From contig CAVVGZ010000006.1 of the NCBI GenBank assembly GCA_963747965.1, forward strand, positions 1 through 57,619: a stretch of DNA of 57,619 nt, read 5' to 3'. Within the stretch, counting starts at the first letter, position 1. Each line of letters starts with the position of its first letter. Origin of the DNA: CAVVGZ01 sp963747965 (GTDB lineage: Bacteria; Chloroflexota; Anaerolineae; Anaerolineales; Anaerolineaceae). The translations under genes were made by a program, and so were the position numbers. The notes beneath the pieces are model-generated. The model saw only the letters and a list, made by a program, of their open reading frames with translations. It did not search any database and was not told where the DNA came from. Shown here in pieces: positions 36,627-45,963 of this stretch.

Positions 36627-38141
36627 TTAGAACCAGATCATGACAGCCTGATTGATTACATCGACAATCCAGGCAGGCCATATTCCAATGGTTAATATTA
36701 AAACCATCAATGGCGCAATTACAAAAATTTCTCTACCGTTCATTTCACTGATTTTCCCGTTCCATTTTTGATTTAATGGACCATGGAGGACCTTCATGAG
36801 AGCTTTCAATACGTAGGCGCCCGTGAAAAACAATCCGATCATACTTAATGCCGTTGCCAGGGTAAAAATTGGCCAGGCACCGGTAACCACCATAAACTCC
36901 GATACAAAACCAGCCAAACCAGGCAGACCGAGCGATGCCATAGAAATAAATATCAATACGCCGCCATACACCGGCAGGATGGCAGCCAAGCCACCGAACT
37001 CATTTAAGTCGCGGGTATGAGCCCGATCATAAAGGACACCAACCAGGAAGAACATTCCTGCTGATGACAGCCCATGGGTAAACATCTGCAGCACAGCCCC
37101 GTTCACGGCAATTATGGCATCCTGTGTCCCTGCAGCCCAGGCAGCCGTTGCAACACCCAGGATCACAAAACCCATGTGATTAATGGATGAATAGGCGACG
37201 AGCCGTTTGAAGTCCGATTGGCCAAAAGCAGAAAGTGCCCCGAAAATTATTGCCAGGGTTGCCAATGCCGCCAGTGCACCGGCATAATATTTGGCTTCTA
37301 CAGGAAAGAGTGGAAGAACAAGGCGGATGAACCCGTAACCACCCAACTTGAGCAAAACACCGGCGAGAATCATGGATCCAGCCGTAGGCGCTTCGGTGTG
37401 AGCATCCGGGAGCCAGGTATGGAAGGGCCAGACAGGGACTTTTATTGCAAATGCAAGGACAAATGCCCAGAAGGCGATTGATTTTATTGTCTCTGCAGGT
37501 AACCCGTACAGGGATAACTCCGTCCCAATATTTGGCCAAAGGACAAATAATTCCGGTATATCAAAGGTTCCAGTCAGAACACCAATCAATTGGATGGCGA
37601 GGAGCAGCCCCAGGGATCCCCCAATGGTGTAGAGGATAAACTTTAAGGATGCATAATTTCGGTTTTTTCCTCCCCATTGATTGATCAAGAAATACATTGG
37701 CACCAGTCCTACTTCCCAGAAGACAAAAAACATCATTAAGTCAAGCATCAGGAAAACACCGAGCATACCCGTTTCCAATAACAGGAAAAGAATCATGTAC
37801 GGCTTCACCCGGTCTGTGATGTTGTATGAAGCTAGAATTGCCAGGGGACTTAATATTGTCGTGAGCAGCACAAGGGTAAGGGATATGCCATCAATCCCCA
37901 CATGGTAATAAGCGTTCAGTTCACCATACCAGGATATCTTTTCTTCAAGCTGGAATCCATTGACTGCAGGATCAAATTGGATCCAGACAGCCAGGGACAG
38001 GATCAACGGGATCAAACTGGCTCCCAGCGCTATCCGGCGAATTAATTGGACACGATCACCAGGTATGAAGAGTAATATAACTGCGGCAATTGTTGGAGTA
38101 AATAGTATCCAAGAAAGAAGATGACCTTCTAATAAATCCAT
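36627..38141 (-). CDS. nuoM: NADH-quinone oxidoreductase subunit M (canonical copy)
   Basis: A 504-residue proton-pumping subunit. The canonical TM5 Glu is in FFVFWEVGLVPMY (E143) and the TM7 Lys in AFAIKVPVWPFHTWLPDAH (K234). The TM8 Lys is in LAGVLLKLGGYG. It has the expected 14 helices and normal length. It follows nuoL by 25 bases and precedes the divergent copy. Confidence 0.95.
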   Translation of the reverse strand: MDLLEGHLLSWILFTPTIAAVILLFIPGDRVQLIRRIALGASLIPLILSLAVWIQFDPAVNGFQLEEKISWYGELNAYYHVGIDGISLTLVLLTTILSPLAILASYNITDRVKPYMILFLLLETGMLGVFLMLDLMMFFVFWEVGLVPMYFLINQWGGKNRNYASLKFILYTIGGSLGLLLAIQLIGVLTGTFDIPELFVLWPNIGTELSLYGLPAETIKSIAFWAFVLAFAIKVPVWPFHTWLPDAHTEAPTAGSMILAGVLLKLGGYGFIRLVLPLFPVEAKYYAGALAALATLAIIFGALSAFGQSDFKRLVAYSSINHMGFVILGVATAAWAAGTQDAIIAVNGAVLQMFTHGLSSAGMFFLVGVLYDRAHTRDLNEFGGLAAILPVYGGVLIFISMASLGLPGLAGFVSEFMVVTGAWPIFTLATALSMIGLFFTGAYVLKALMKVLHGPLNQKWNGKISEMNGREIFVIAPLMVLILTIGIWPAWIVDVINQAVMIWF

Positions 38142-38166
38142 CCGCTACTCCCTTATTTCATAGTGG

Positions 38167-40350
38167 TCAGGCTCTTACTATAAAGAAATAAAACACAAAG
38201 CTTACCAATAAAATTGTTAATAATGAAAATATCAGGTACTGCTGTACCTGGCCGGTTTGCATCCTGCGCATTGAACCACCAGCCTTTTGGGTACCTGAAG
38301 CAATTCCATCCCCAGCCGCATTGATGAATGGTAGATCGATATTTTTCCGCAAGAAGAAACCTATACCCCAACCAGCCCGCCAAATCCAGTGTAAAAATCC
38401 ATCAATTATCGTCACATCGATCAAGCGGTATGAGAATGTTTCAGCCAGCCAGATGGCAGGTTTTACAAAGATGATGTGATAAAGTTCGTCAATATAATAC
38501 TTTTTCTCCAGAATAGAATACAGTGGAGCGAAAGATTTCTTTAACGGATCAACTGCTCCAGCCTCATAGTTTCGGTAAGCCAGCCATCCCAGCAGTAAGC
38601 CCCCCAAGGAGACAGACAGGGAGGTAATTAAAGGTACCAGGCTGTGGGCGGCTTCATGTTCCAACTCAAAAGGAACCATGGGACTCAGAAAGGTATAAAA
38701 CCAGTCCGGTGATAATCCGCCAATCAGCGGGAAATTTTCCGGGATTCCTAACCACCCTATTGATATTGCAAAAAATGAAAGAATGACCAGAGGTATTGTC
38801 ATGATTCTGGAAGACTCATGGGAATGACTGCCAGATTTCGTGCGAGATTCACCGAGGAAAGTCAGGGTAATCTGCCGCATGGTATAAAATGCAGTTAACA
38901 GAGCAGCCAATGCAAGGACAATAAATCCAATCAGATATCCGCTACCAAATACACCCTCAAAGATAGCATCCTTTGAATAGAATCCAGCGGTGATTAACGG
39001 GAACCCTGCCAGCGATAACCCTCCAATCAAAAAAGTCCAGAAGGTAGCAGGCATATTCTTTCTTAAACCACCCATATTCAGCATATTCTGAGGATCAATT
39101 TCTTCCCCGGTATGTAACAAACCATGTTCCATACCATGAATAACGGATCCTGATCCAAGGAAAAGGAGAGCCTTAAAAAATGCGTGGGTTACCAGATGGA
39201 AAGCAGCGGCAACATATGCACCCATACCCAACGCAGCAATCATGTAACCCAGCTGGGAGATGGTTGAGTATGCCAAAACTTTTTTGATATCATTCTGAGC
39301 AAGGGCTATGGTCGCAGCAAATAGTGCAGTAAATGCACCGGTTATCGAGACAATAAACATTGTTGTCGTAAGGGGATCTCCTGGATGCCAGCCGGCTGAT
39401 AACAATGGGAAAAATCGAATTGCCAGATAAACACCTGCTGACACCATTGTCGCAGCATGGATCATGGCAGAAACCGGGGTTGGTCCTTCCATTGCATCCG
39501 GTAACCATACATGCAATGGGAATTGGGCGGATTTACCGACCACACCCATGAATATTAGCAGCCCAATTAATCCTGCCCACGATAAACCCGGGATTACAGA
39601 GGGGGTAGAGGCAAGAGAGGAAAGAACTGTCTCATCTGCCAAAATTTCCTGGTAGGAGAGGGTTCCGGTCAGGGAGTAGAGGGCAGCCAATCCGAGCAGG
39701 AGGAACATGTCTCCCACCCTGGTGGTCAGGAAGGCTTTTACACCTGCATCACGGGCAGATTTTTTACCAAACCAGAAGCCAATCAACAGGTAGGAACACA
39801 AACCCATCACTTCCCACCCAACGAAGAGGGTAAGTAAATTATCCGACACAACCAGTAAATACATCGCAAATGCAAACAGTGAAAAATAGGCAAAGAAGCG
39901 TGAATACATCGGTTCAATGGAAGGAACCTTGTGCATTTCGCCAGATTTATCCTTTACCAGGGCGCCGTGCGGAGGAAACCCGGGTTTATCGTGATCACCA
40001 GCTGGTTGACCAAAATTATGATACCCAACACTGTAAATAAAAATCATCAATATAGTCCATGCCACAAAAAATAAGGTTACCGTGGTTAATGGATCTACCT
40101 GAACGCCAATTTGTAACCAATCTTCCCCTAGAGGCAGCCAGTTAATTACGGAGCGGAATGGGTTTTCGGCCAGGGAATCCTGCTGAATCGCCCGATAACA
40201 GAGCACCATGGCAATTAGCCAGGATAAACCAACACCCATTAATGCCAGGATATGGCTTGCTCTTCTGGAAGGATGCGTGAACAATGAAATAATAATGAAT
40301 GCCAGAATGGGCGGAACCAGGATCAACCAGATTAATGATTCAGTAGCCAT
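38167..40350 (-). CDS. nuoL: NADH-quinone oxidoreductase subunit L, long form
   Basis: This distal pump subunit ends in a lateral amphipathic helix. At 727 residues it is over 100 longer than E. coli NuoL (613). The TM5 Glu is E180 (LFVGWEVMGLCSY) and the TM7 Lys is in GVVGKSAQFPLHVWLPDAM. About 30 extra residues, polar and rich in His, Lys and Pro, lie at 111-149 between two early helices. The C-terminal part contains KKYYIDELYH, IDGFLHW and QTGQVQQY before the last helix. The extra length may matter if a second NuoM must be spanned; that is inference. Confidence 0.93.
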   Translation of the reverse strand: MATESLIWLILVPPILAFIIISLFTHPSRRASHILALMGVGLSWLIAMVLCYRAIQQDSLAENPFRSVINWLPLGEDWLQIGVQVDPLTTVTLFFVAWTILMIFIYSVGYHNFGQPAGDHDKPGFPPHGALVKDKSGEMHKVPSIEPMYSRFFAYFSLFAFAMYLLVVSDNLLTLFVGWEVMGLCSYLLIGFWFGKKSARDAGVKAFLTTRVGDMFLLLGLAALYSLTGTLSYQEILADETVLSSLASTPSVIPGLSWAGLIGLLIFMGVVGKSAQFPLHVWLPDAMEGPTPVSAMIHAATMVSAGVYLAIRFFPLLSAGWHPGDPLTTTMFIVSITGAFTALFAATIALAQNDIKKVLAYSTISQLGYMIAALGMGAYVAAAFHLVTHAFFKALLFLGSGSVIHGMEHGLLHTGEEIDPQNMLNMGGLRKNMPATFWTFLIGGLSLAGFPLITAGFYSKDAIFEGVFGSGYLIGFIVLALAALLTAFYTMRQITLTFLGESRTKSGSHSHESSRIMTIPLVILSFFAISIGWLGIPENFPLIGGLSPDWFYTFLSPMVPFELEHEAAHSLVPLITSLSVSLGGLLLGWLAYRNYEAGAVDPLKKSFAPLYSILEKKYYIDELYHIIFVKPAIWLAETFSYRLIDVTIIDGFLHWIWRAGWGIGFFLRKNIDLPFINAAGDGIASGTQKAGGSMRRMQTGQVQQYLIFSLLTILLVSFVFYFFIVRA

Positions 40351-40367
40351 AAAACCTCGCAGGGATC

Positions 40368-40676
40368 CTAACCCTTTAACATATTTAATTCTTCTAGTAT
40401 GGCAGTTTCACGACCGCGATACGCCGATATAACCAGCGCCAAGCCGATAGCAGTTTCTGCAGCAGCAACCACAAACACAATTGCGATGAATACAAGACCA
40501 TTCATCTCCACTGCGTAGAGGTAGCTCCAAAAGGCAAGTAAATTGATATTTATAGCATTGAGCATCAATTCAATACCCATAATGACTGCAATTCCGTTTT
40601 TGCGGGCCAGAACCCCAAAAAGCCCAATACAAAATAGAGCCAGGGCTACCACTAAAAACCATGACAGAGGAATCAT
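40368..40676 (-). CDS. nuoK: NADH-quinone oxidoreductase subunit K
   Basis: A 102-residue subunit with three membrane helices. The conserved acidic residues lie in MGIELMLNAININL and AAAETAIGLALVIS, as in the quinone-proximal proton path. Its ATG shares one base with the nuoJ stop (TAATG), showing tight coupling. Confidence 0.95.
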   Translation of the reverse strand: MIPLSWFLVVALALFCIGLFGVLARKNGIAVIMGIELMLNAININLLAFWSYLYAVEMNGLVFIAIVFVVAAAETAIGLALVISAYRGRETAILEELNMLKG

Positions 40677-41194
40677 TATTGCCCTCGCTTTCTGTTTGTG
40701 GCGACAAAAATTGCCCCTAACATGGCTGCCAGAAGCAGCACCGAGGCAATTTCAAATGGTATGAGAAAACCCATTGGATCAACAAATGATTGTCCAAGCT
40801 TTACCAGGTCTTCACCCCCAAATGGGATTGTCCTGTCAGTAATGGAAACACCAAACCATCCGCTGAAGACAATCACGAGGGTGACAAATAAAAATCCGGA
40901 AACCAGGGCAGCATATCTCCAGTAAGCTGTATACCTGGATTCCCCTTCAGCGCTTTCCCGCCGGGTAAGCATCAATCCGAAAATTATCAAAATTGCAATA
41001 GCACCGACATAAACGATGACCTGAACAATTGTAATAAAGCGGGATTCAAGCAGCGCAAACAACACCGCAACACCAATCAGCGATAGGATCAGCCATAATG
41101 CTGCATGCATGATCTTCCTGGCGCTAACCACCATAACAGCCGATCCAAGTGTTATGGCCGCTGCGATAATAAAAATAAATCGTAAAAATGTCAT
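40676..41194 (-). CDS. nuoJ: NADH-quinone oxidoreductase subunit J
   Basis: A 172-residue subunit with five membrane helices. The conserved third helix with the pi-bulge, FITIVQVIVYVGAIAILIIFG, is present. It starts 18 bases after nuoH; nuoI, usually between H and J, is absent. Confidence 0.93.
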   Translation of the reverse strand: MTFLRFIFIIAAAITLGSAVMVVSARKIMHAALWLILSLIGVAVLFALLESRFITIVQVIVYVGAIAILIIFGLMLTRRESAEGESRYTAYWRYAALVSGFLFVTLVIVFSGWFGVSITDRTIPFGGEDLVKLGQSFVDPMGFLIPFEIASVLLLAAMLGAIFVATNRKRGQ

Positions 41195-41212
41195 CAGCTT
41201 ACTCCGAATGGA

Positions 41213-42421
41213 CTAAGTGGTAGTCCGGTCGCTTCTTGCAACCGGGCGAGGTACAGGAGCCACTACAGGGCGGTATCGCTTTGCATATACGGATTGGAGA
41301 ATTGATAATACGCCAAAGAACAACACAACATTTAATACCAGTAATCCCGCCGTTCTTACCAAAACGAGATCAACAGGTAATATTTTATTGATGACTGCCG
41401 TGAGACACACGATTACCAGAGCAAGGGGCGTCAGCAACTTCCAATTGAAATTCAACATCTGGTCAATCCGGAAGCGGGGAAAGCTCGCCCTGAAGGCTAC
41501 CAACAGGAAATAAACAAAAAACGTTTTTATCCAGTAGTATCCAAACCCAAGGATTGGGAATTGTTCAGCCCCCGGACCCAACCACCCTCCCAGGAATAAT
41601 GTGGAGAAGATCAATCCGACTGTAAAGGCGTGCATAAATTCGCCAACATAAAACATGCCGAATTTAAGCCCCGAATATTCGATATTAAACCCGGAAACCA
41701 GCTCGGAATCTGCCTCGAGGAGATCAAACGGAGACCTGCCAACCATGGCAACCGAAGTGATAAAAAATATCAACGCCCCAACTGGAGCCATGAATATGAA
41801 CCACATATTTTTCTGCTGCTCAACAATCTCCCCAAGCCCCATACTGCCAGCAAGCATTACCGGAATCAGCAAGGTAATCACCATTGGAAGCTCATAAGAT
41901 ACAAGCTGCGCAATCACACGAAAAGCAGCAATTAGTGAAAATTTATTATTTGACCCCCACCCGGCGAGTACGATGCCTATTTCACCCAGGCCACCTACCG
42001 CAATAATGTACAAAACACCAACGCTCAAAGGAGTTCCAACGGTTGTTTTTGTGAATGGCAGGACTGCCCAAACCATCATAACCCCGGCAACCATCAGGAC
42101 AGGTGCAAGATTGAACGGGATGATATCTGCGCCTTGCGGGGTAATATATTCTTTCGTAAAAATCTTCAGCATATCGGCAAACGGCTGAAAAATTCCCCAT
42201 GGACCAATCCGGTTAGGACCTAACCTGTCCTGAAAGCGGCTTATGATCTTTCGTTCATACCAGATTAAAAAAATTACCCAGAGGAGTGAGCAGACCGCTA
42301 AAATTGCAGCCCCAAGGGTTATCAGGATAATATAAGTGATATCCTCGGGAACCCCCCAGCCTAATAACAAAGTATTAAGGAAATTTGTGATGAAGGTTAC
42401 TGGATCAGCCAGAAAACTCAT
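41213..42421 (-). CDS. nuoH: NADH-quinone oxidoreductase subunit H
   Basis: This 402-residue subunit helps form the quinone chamber and links the hydrophilic and membrane arms. ERKIISRFQDRLGPNRIGPWG and the acidic loop SPFDLLEADSELVSGFNIEYSG are conserved. The ATG at 42421 has GGAGG five bases upstream, which is preferred over the ATG 12 bases earlier. It directly follows nuoA; nuoB, nuoC and nuoD, usually between A and H, are missing. Confidence 0.95.
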   Translation of the reverse strand: MSFLADPVTFITNFLNTLLLGWGVPEDITYIILITLGAAILAVCSLLWVIFLIWYERKIISRFQDRLGPNRIGPWGIFQPFADMLKIFTKEYITPQGADIIPFNLAPVLMVAGVMMVWAVLPFTKTTVGTPLSVGVLYIIAVGGLGEIGIVLAGWGSNNKFSLIAAFRVIAQLVSYELPMVITLLIPVMLAGSMGLGEIVEQQKNMWFIFMAPVGALIFFITSVAMVGRSPFDLLEADSELVSGFNIEYSGLKFGMFYVGEFMHAFTVGLIFSTLFLGGWLGPGAEQFPILGFGYYWIKTFFVYFLLVAFRASFPRFRIDQMLNFNWKLLTPLALVIVCLTAVINKILPVDLVLVRTAGLLVLNVVLFFGVLSILQSVYAKRYRPVVAPVPRPVARSDRTTT

Positions 42422-42451
42422 GCATACCTCCAAGCGGCGGTAATTTGGAAA

Positions 42452-42811
42452 TTAGGACCATTCCAAAGCATCTTTTTTCCAAATATAAATCAATCCCAAT
42501 AACAATATCAGGATAAATAAAACACCTTCAAGGACAGCAAAAAGAGGTAATTGGTTATAAGCAACAGCCCATGGAAAAAGGAAGATCACTTCAACATCAA
42601 ACAAAAGGAAAACCAGTGCATAAATGTAATATTGGACTTTGAATTGTACCCATGCTTCCCCAACTGGCTGGACACCGCATTCATAAGTGGATTGTTTTAA
42701 ACTATTGGATTTTTTGGGGCCAATGATCCCTGCCATAGTAATGGCTGCAGCAGGGAAAAATAAAGTAAAAAAAATAAAGATGCCGATGTAAAGCCAATCA
42801 CTCAGCAACAT
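42452..42811 (-). CDS. nuoA: NADH-quinone oxidoreductase subunit A
   Basis: A 119-residue subunit with three membrane helices and the conserved loop STYECGVQPVGEAWVQF, whose Cys lies near the quinone site. It is the first gene of the membrane-arm cluster, with the ATG preceded by AAGGAG. The upstream gap holds a palindrome that may be an operator. Confidence 0.95.
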   Translation of the reverse strand: MLLSDWLYIGIFIFFTLFFPAAAITMAGIIGPKKSNSLKQSTYECGVQPVGEAWVQFKVQYYIYALVFLLFDVEVIFLFPWAVAYNQLPLFAVLEGVLFILILLLGLIYIWKKDALEWS

Positions 42812-42866
42812 AGGCGCTCCTTGAGGGAAATATTTAGAGTCTCTAATTATTTATACAATATACAAG

Positions 42867-42883
42867 AAATCCAATTTGGATTT
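42867..42883. promoter_or_regulatory. 17-bp palindrome upstream of nuoA, possible operator
   Basis: AAATCCAATTTGGATTT is a perfect palindrome (8-base arms around one T), 56 bases upstream of the nuoA ATG and next to a TATAAA-like box (minus strand, about 42849-42856). It could bind a dimeric regulator of the nuo-atp unit. The regulator is unknown. Confidence 0.4.
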
Positions 42884-42928
42884 TATCATAAATCCCATAG
42901 ATTTAATCATATTTTATCAGATGATTAG

Positions 42929-42952
42929 CCAGGCGTATTTAGAGCCGCCTGG
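42929..42952 (-). terminator. weak hairpin at the end of the lipoprotein gene
   Basis: CCAGGCG (42929-42935) pairs with CGCCTGG (42946-42952) around a 10-base loop that includes the lipoprotein stop codon. There is no T-run, so it is a weak terminator or a pause site before nuoA. Confidence 0.35.
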
Positions 42953-43637
42953 TCTTATTATCCCATAGAGAGAATAAAAGGAATAACCCTAATCCAGCCC
43001 CGAATAGCGCAAGATATCTGGCAGCGGTAGATGTTATACCCAAAATCCTGATGACCCGGATTTCTATTGGAAAAATAATCAGTGGTATCTGCTCAACCTG
43101 ATCCATTCCCTTTGGATAAAGGTCTAAAAATACCCATAGATTCCCACGGAACAATCCGGCATTTTTTGGATTAACTTCCCAGATAAATACATTATCATGG
43201 CTTTCAATCAGGGCCTCCTGGATTGGATCGACCGGAGACAATTCTAATCCTGGAACATCCAGGCGTGTTTCAATATAACTATCATGAGTTTCAAAAAGGC
43301 TGCGGGTATCCCGAGAATTCATTGCAGACATGGTTTCCGTGTTGATTACTTTCAGTGTTAGTTTCACCTGATCCGAGTTCCCAATCCAGATGGTTTTTGG
43401 AAATTCGATGATCACTTCCCGGGTTTCAGGAAATTGCGAAAATTGGCGAGTTTCCTCAATTATGTTGTCAGGAGGGATCGTCGTTGGTCCGACGGAAAGG
43501 ATTTTCAAGCTAGAAGGTAATTTATCATTACCCGATGATACTCCCCCAGGTTTGATTGCCGCCTGGCTGCAGCCAACCGCTAAAAAACAAATTACACTCA
43601 GAAAGATAATAACAAAAGATTTACCCAATGCACCCAT
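42939..43637 (-). CDS. membrane-anchored lipoprotein, function unknown
   Basis: I do not recognise a family. From ATG 43637 the protein has 232 residues: a basic start, a hydrophobic core and the lipobox LAVGC, so it should be lipid-modified and exported. The external part is strand-rich, with IEFPKTIWIGNSDQVKLTLKV and several acidic turns, resembling an Ig-like or BatD-like fold. A C-terminal helix (YLALFGAGLGLFLLFSLW) followed by basic residues gives a second membrane anchor. The frame is open for 94 more codons upstream, but that stretch looks non-coding. It sits between mazG and nuoA. Confidence 0.65.
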   Translation of the reverse strand: MGALGKSFVIIFLSVICFLAVGCSQAAIKPGGVSSGNDKLPSSLKILSVGPTTIPPDNIIEETRQFSQFPETREVIIEFPKTIWIGNSDQVKLTLKVINTETMSAMNSRDTRSLFETHDSYIETRLDVPGLELSPVDPIQEALIESHDNVFIWEVNPKNAGLFRGNLWVFLDLYPKGMDQVEQIPLIIFPIEIRVIRILGITSTAARYLALFGAGLGLFLLFSLWDNKTRRL

Positions 43638-43857
43638 AGGAGTTATAAAAATGGATATGCATCCAGAAATGGGATCACCATTACCGGGACAACCAGTGTC
43701 GGCATTGGCATCTGTTGAGATTCCCGGCGTCCTGGCAAACTGGAGAGTACAAACAAGAATAATGACATCAACAGGAGACATACCGCCAGGATAATCCGTA
43801 TTTTTTTTGGCAATATTTACCTCTAAGGTACCGGGAGGGTTAACAATACAATCATTT

Positions 43858-45348
43858 TTACCGTTCGGAAGGGGGTCTTTCCAACCGCTTGGCTTCCTCC
43901 CAAAGCAAGTCAAGTTCATTCAGGGATAATTCCCGCATCCCTTTTCCCATAAGATTAACGCTGGATTCAATATACTGGAAACGACTGCGAAAACGAGAAT
44001 TAGCCAGGCGAAGGACACTTTCTGCATCCAGCTTTTGCCAGCGGATGACATTTACCAATGCAAATAGTAAATCCCCAAACTCATCCTCCAGTTCTTTGGT
44101 TTGAGCTGCCTGTTTAACCTCATCCAGTTCTTCATACACCTTGGACCAGACGTCCTCGATTCTTTCCCAGTCAAATCCAACTCTTGCCGCTCTCGCTTGA
44201 ATTTCCTGGGCCTGGGCTAAGGCAGGAAGAACAGCTGGAACACTTTCCAGCATCCCTCTAAATTCCCCATTATTCTTTTCATCCCTTTCGAGCTGCTTCA
44301 AATCCTCCCATTTTCGTAAAACAGTCTCAACGCCGCCAGTCTTTTCATTTGAGAAGACATGGGGATGACGGCGAATAATCTTAGTAGAAATGCCGTTTAT
44401 GATATCCGCCATGGTGAACTCGCCATATTCCGATGCAATTTGCGCATGCAGTACAATTTGTAACAGGATATCGCCCAGCTCTTCCTCTATCGCCTCTGCA
44501 TCATCCTTATCCAGGGCTATGAGCGCTTCGTAGGTCTCCTCCAGAAGATTATTACGCAGCGACTGGTGCGTTTGTTCACGATCCCACGGACAACCTTCGG
44601 GAGCACGAAGATGGGCAATGATCTCCTGGAAGGACTCAAACGAACTATTATCACCCAGGGGAGGCAGATAGAGCACACTCATCAAACCAACATGATCTGT
44701 CCGGTCAATTTCATACAAAGCCAATTCCTCAACCAGTGTCCGGGAAGTGCCAGCATTATGCACAAGCTTAACCCTGTGATGGTCCGGATAGACAGCCATC
44801 AAAGTCAACTTGACATCTGAGGCCACCTGTCGGGAATAAATCTGGGAAATCAATGCCGGAAAAGACGGTGGAAATTTTGGGTGGTGATGGCGGGCAATCT
44901 CTAAAGCATCCAGTAAAACTAAATTATCAAATGGGTCAATATTTAGAACTGTGAAAACCGGTTCGAGAAAACTCAATCCGTCTAAAATCCGGACGGGTAT
45001 ACCTTGCAGCCTTGCCCTCTTAATAATTTCAGGAGATGTAATTTCCGCTACCATCGGATGTCCAGGTACTGCATAGGTGACACCACCCGGTTTGCTGCCC
45101 AACTCTAAAATTCTTTCTATGATCGTTTCGTAAACGTCTTCAAAGGTTTTTCCATGATCATAAATATCATCGAAACCAATTACTTTTATCGAAGAAGGCA
45201 GATCCGTGACAAGCGGGTGATGGACTGTCCTAAGATAGATTTCCGGGATTTTTTCGAGCCAATCCCAGACCGCCCGAGTAACAAGGCCGGCTTCCCCCGG
45301 ACCCAATCCAACCAGGGTTATTCCACGATCCCAGTCTAAATTATCCAT
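43858..45348 (-). CDS. mazG: YabN-like tetrapyrrole methylase/MazG nucleotide pyrophosphohydrolase
   Basis: The N-terminal domain (to about residue 230) is a SAM-dependent tetrapyrrole methylase-like fold with LVGLGPGEAGLVT and YAVPGHPMVAE. The C-terminal part is MazG in two copies: CPWDREQTHQSLRNNLLEETYEAL with EEELGDILLQI, then DELEDEFGDLLFALVNVIRW-like residues. MazG hydrolyses NTPs to NMPs and can lower ppGpp or clean damaged nucleotides. The methylase part of this family has no proven substrate. ATG 45348 is chosen because AAAGGA lies eight bases upstream; another ATG nine bases earlier is possible. Confidence 0.9.
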   Translation of the reverse strand: MDNLDWDRGITLVGLGPGEAGLVTRAVWDWLEKIPEIYLRTVHHPLVTDLPSSIKVIGFDDIYDHGKTFEDVYETIIERILELGSKPGGVTYAVPGHPMVAEITSPEIIKRARLQGIPVRILDGLSFLEPVFTVLNIDPFDNLVLLDALEIARHHHPKFPPSFPALISQIYSRQVASDVKLTLMAVYPDHHRVKLVHNAGTSRTLVEELALYEIDRTDHVGLMSVLYLPPLGDNSSFESFQEIIAHLRAPEGCPWDREQTHQSLRNNLLEETYEALIALDKDDAEAIEEELGDILLQIVLHAQIASEYGEFTMADIINGISTKIIRRHPHVFSNEKTGGVETVLRKWEDLKQLERDEKNNGEFRGMLESVPAVLPALAQAQEIQARAARVGFDWERIEDVWSKVYEELDEVKQAAQTKELEDEFGDLLFALVNVIRWQKLDAESVLRLANSRFRSRFQYIESSVNLMGKGMRELSLNELDLLWEEAKRLERPPSER

Positions 45349-45474
45349 AATAGCCATCCTTTGCAGCCCTCTGCATGCCTAATCTCAAATAATTATAAAG
45401 GCGGGAGCAGAAGAAAATGATGCCCAATATTAAATTGAATTTTTCCCTTGGCACTTCTTGTTGTCAACAATTAA

Positions 45475-45508
45475 GAAACCTCTCACAATTAATGCTGTGA
45501 GAGGTTTC
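45475..45508 (-). terminator. terminator after rpsI
   Basis: GAAACCTCTCACA (45475-45487) is an exact reverse complement of 45496-45508 around an 8-base loop. In the direction of rpsI it is followed by a T-rich tract. It probably ends the ribosomal protein operon. Confidence 0.75.
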
Positions 45509-45553
45509 GTGTAATTCCAACTTGTCAAATTGCAAAACAAAACTTTGCTAGAT

Positions 45554-45949
45554 TTAACGTTTTGTGTAGGTTGGCGCCTTGCGGGCACTCTTGAGGCCGG
45601 GTTTCTTACGTTCCTTGACGCGCGGGTCTCTTGTAAGCAGCCCAAACTTGCGCAGTTCAGCGACATAGTCAGGGTTGATCCTTAAAAGGGCACGAGCCAG
45701 GCCTAATTTCACAGAATCGGATTGGCCGGTCACGCCGCCACCTTCCACTTTAACAGTTACATCATAAATTTTACTGTTAAAACCGGTTGCGTTAAATGGA
45801 CCCAGAATATTTTCCTTATCACCGATGCGCGGGAAATATTCTTCCAGTGTTTTTCCATTGACAGTAATGTTCCCGGTCCCGGATAGTATCCGGACACGAG
45901 CGGTACTCTGTTTTCGTCTTCCAATTCCCTCATAATATTGTGTGGCCAT
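45554..45949 (-). CDS. rpsI: 30S ribosomal protein S9
   Basis: A 131-residue protein with the conserved start YYEGIGRRKQSTARVRI and the basic C-terminal tail ending in YTKR that reaches the P-site tRNA. It follows rplM by 14 bases, the usual pair. It ends the ribosomal cluster, before the terminator. Confidence 0.98.
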   Translation of the reverse strand: MATQYYEGIGRRKQSTARVRILSGTGNITVNGKTLEEYFPRIGDKENILGPFNATGFNSKIYDVTVKVEGGGVTGQSDSVKLGLARALLRINPDYVAELRKFGLLTRDPRVKERKKPGLKSARKAPTYTKR

Positions 45950-45963
45950 TTATCTCTTGCTCC

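Noticed and set aside
43390..43794. Plus-strand frame opposite the lipoprotein gene
   Set aside because: It is antisense to a protein with a clear lipobox and anchor and shows no recognisable domain.
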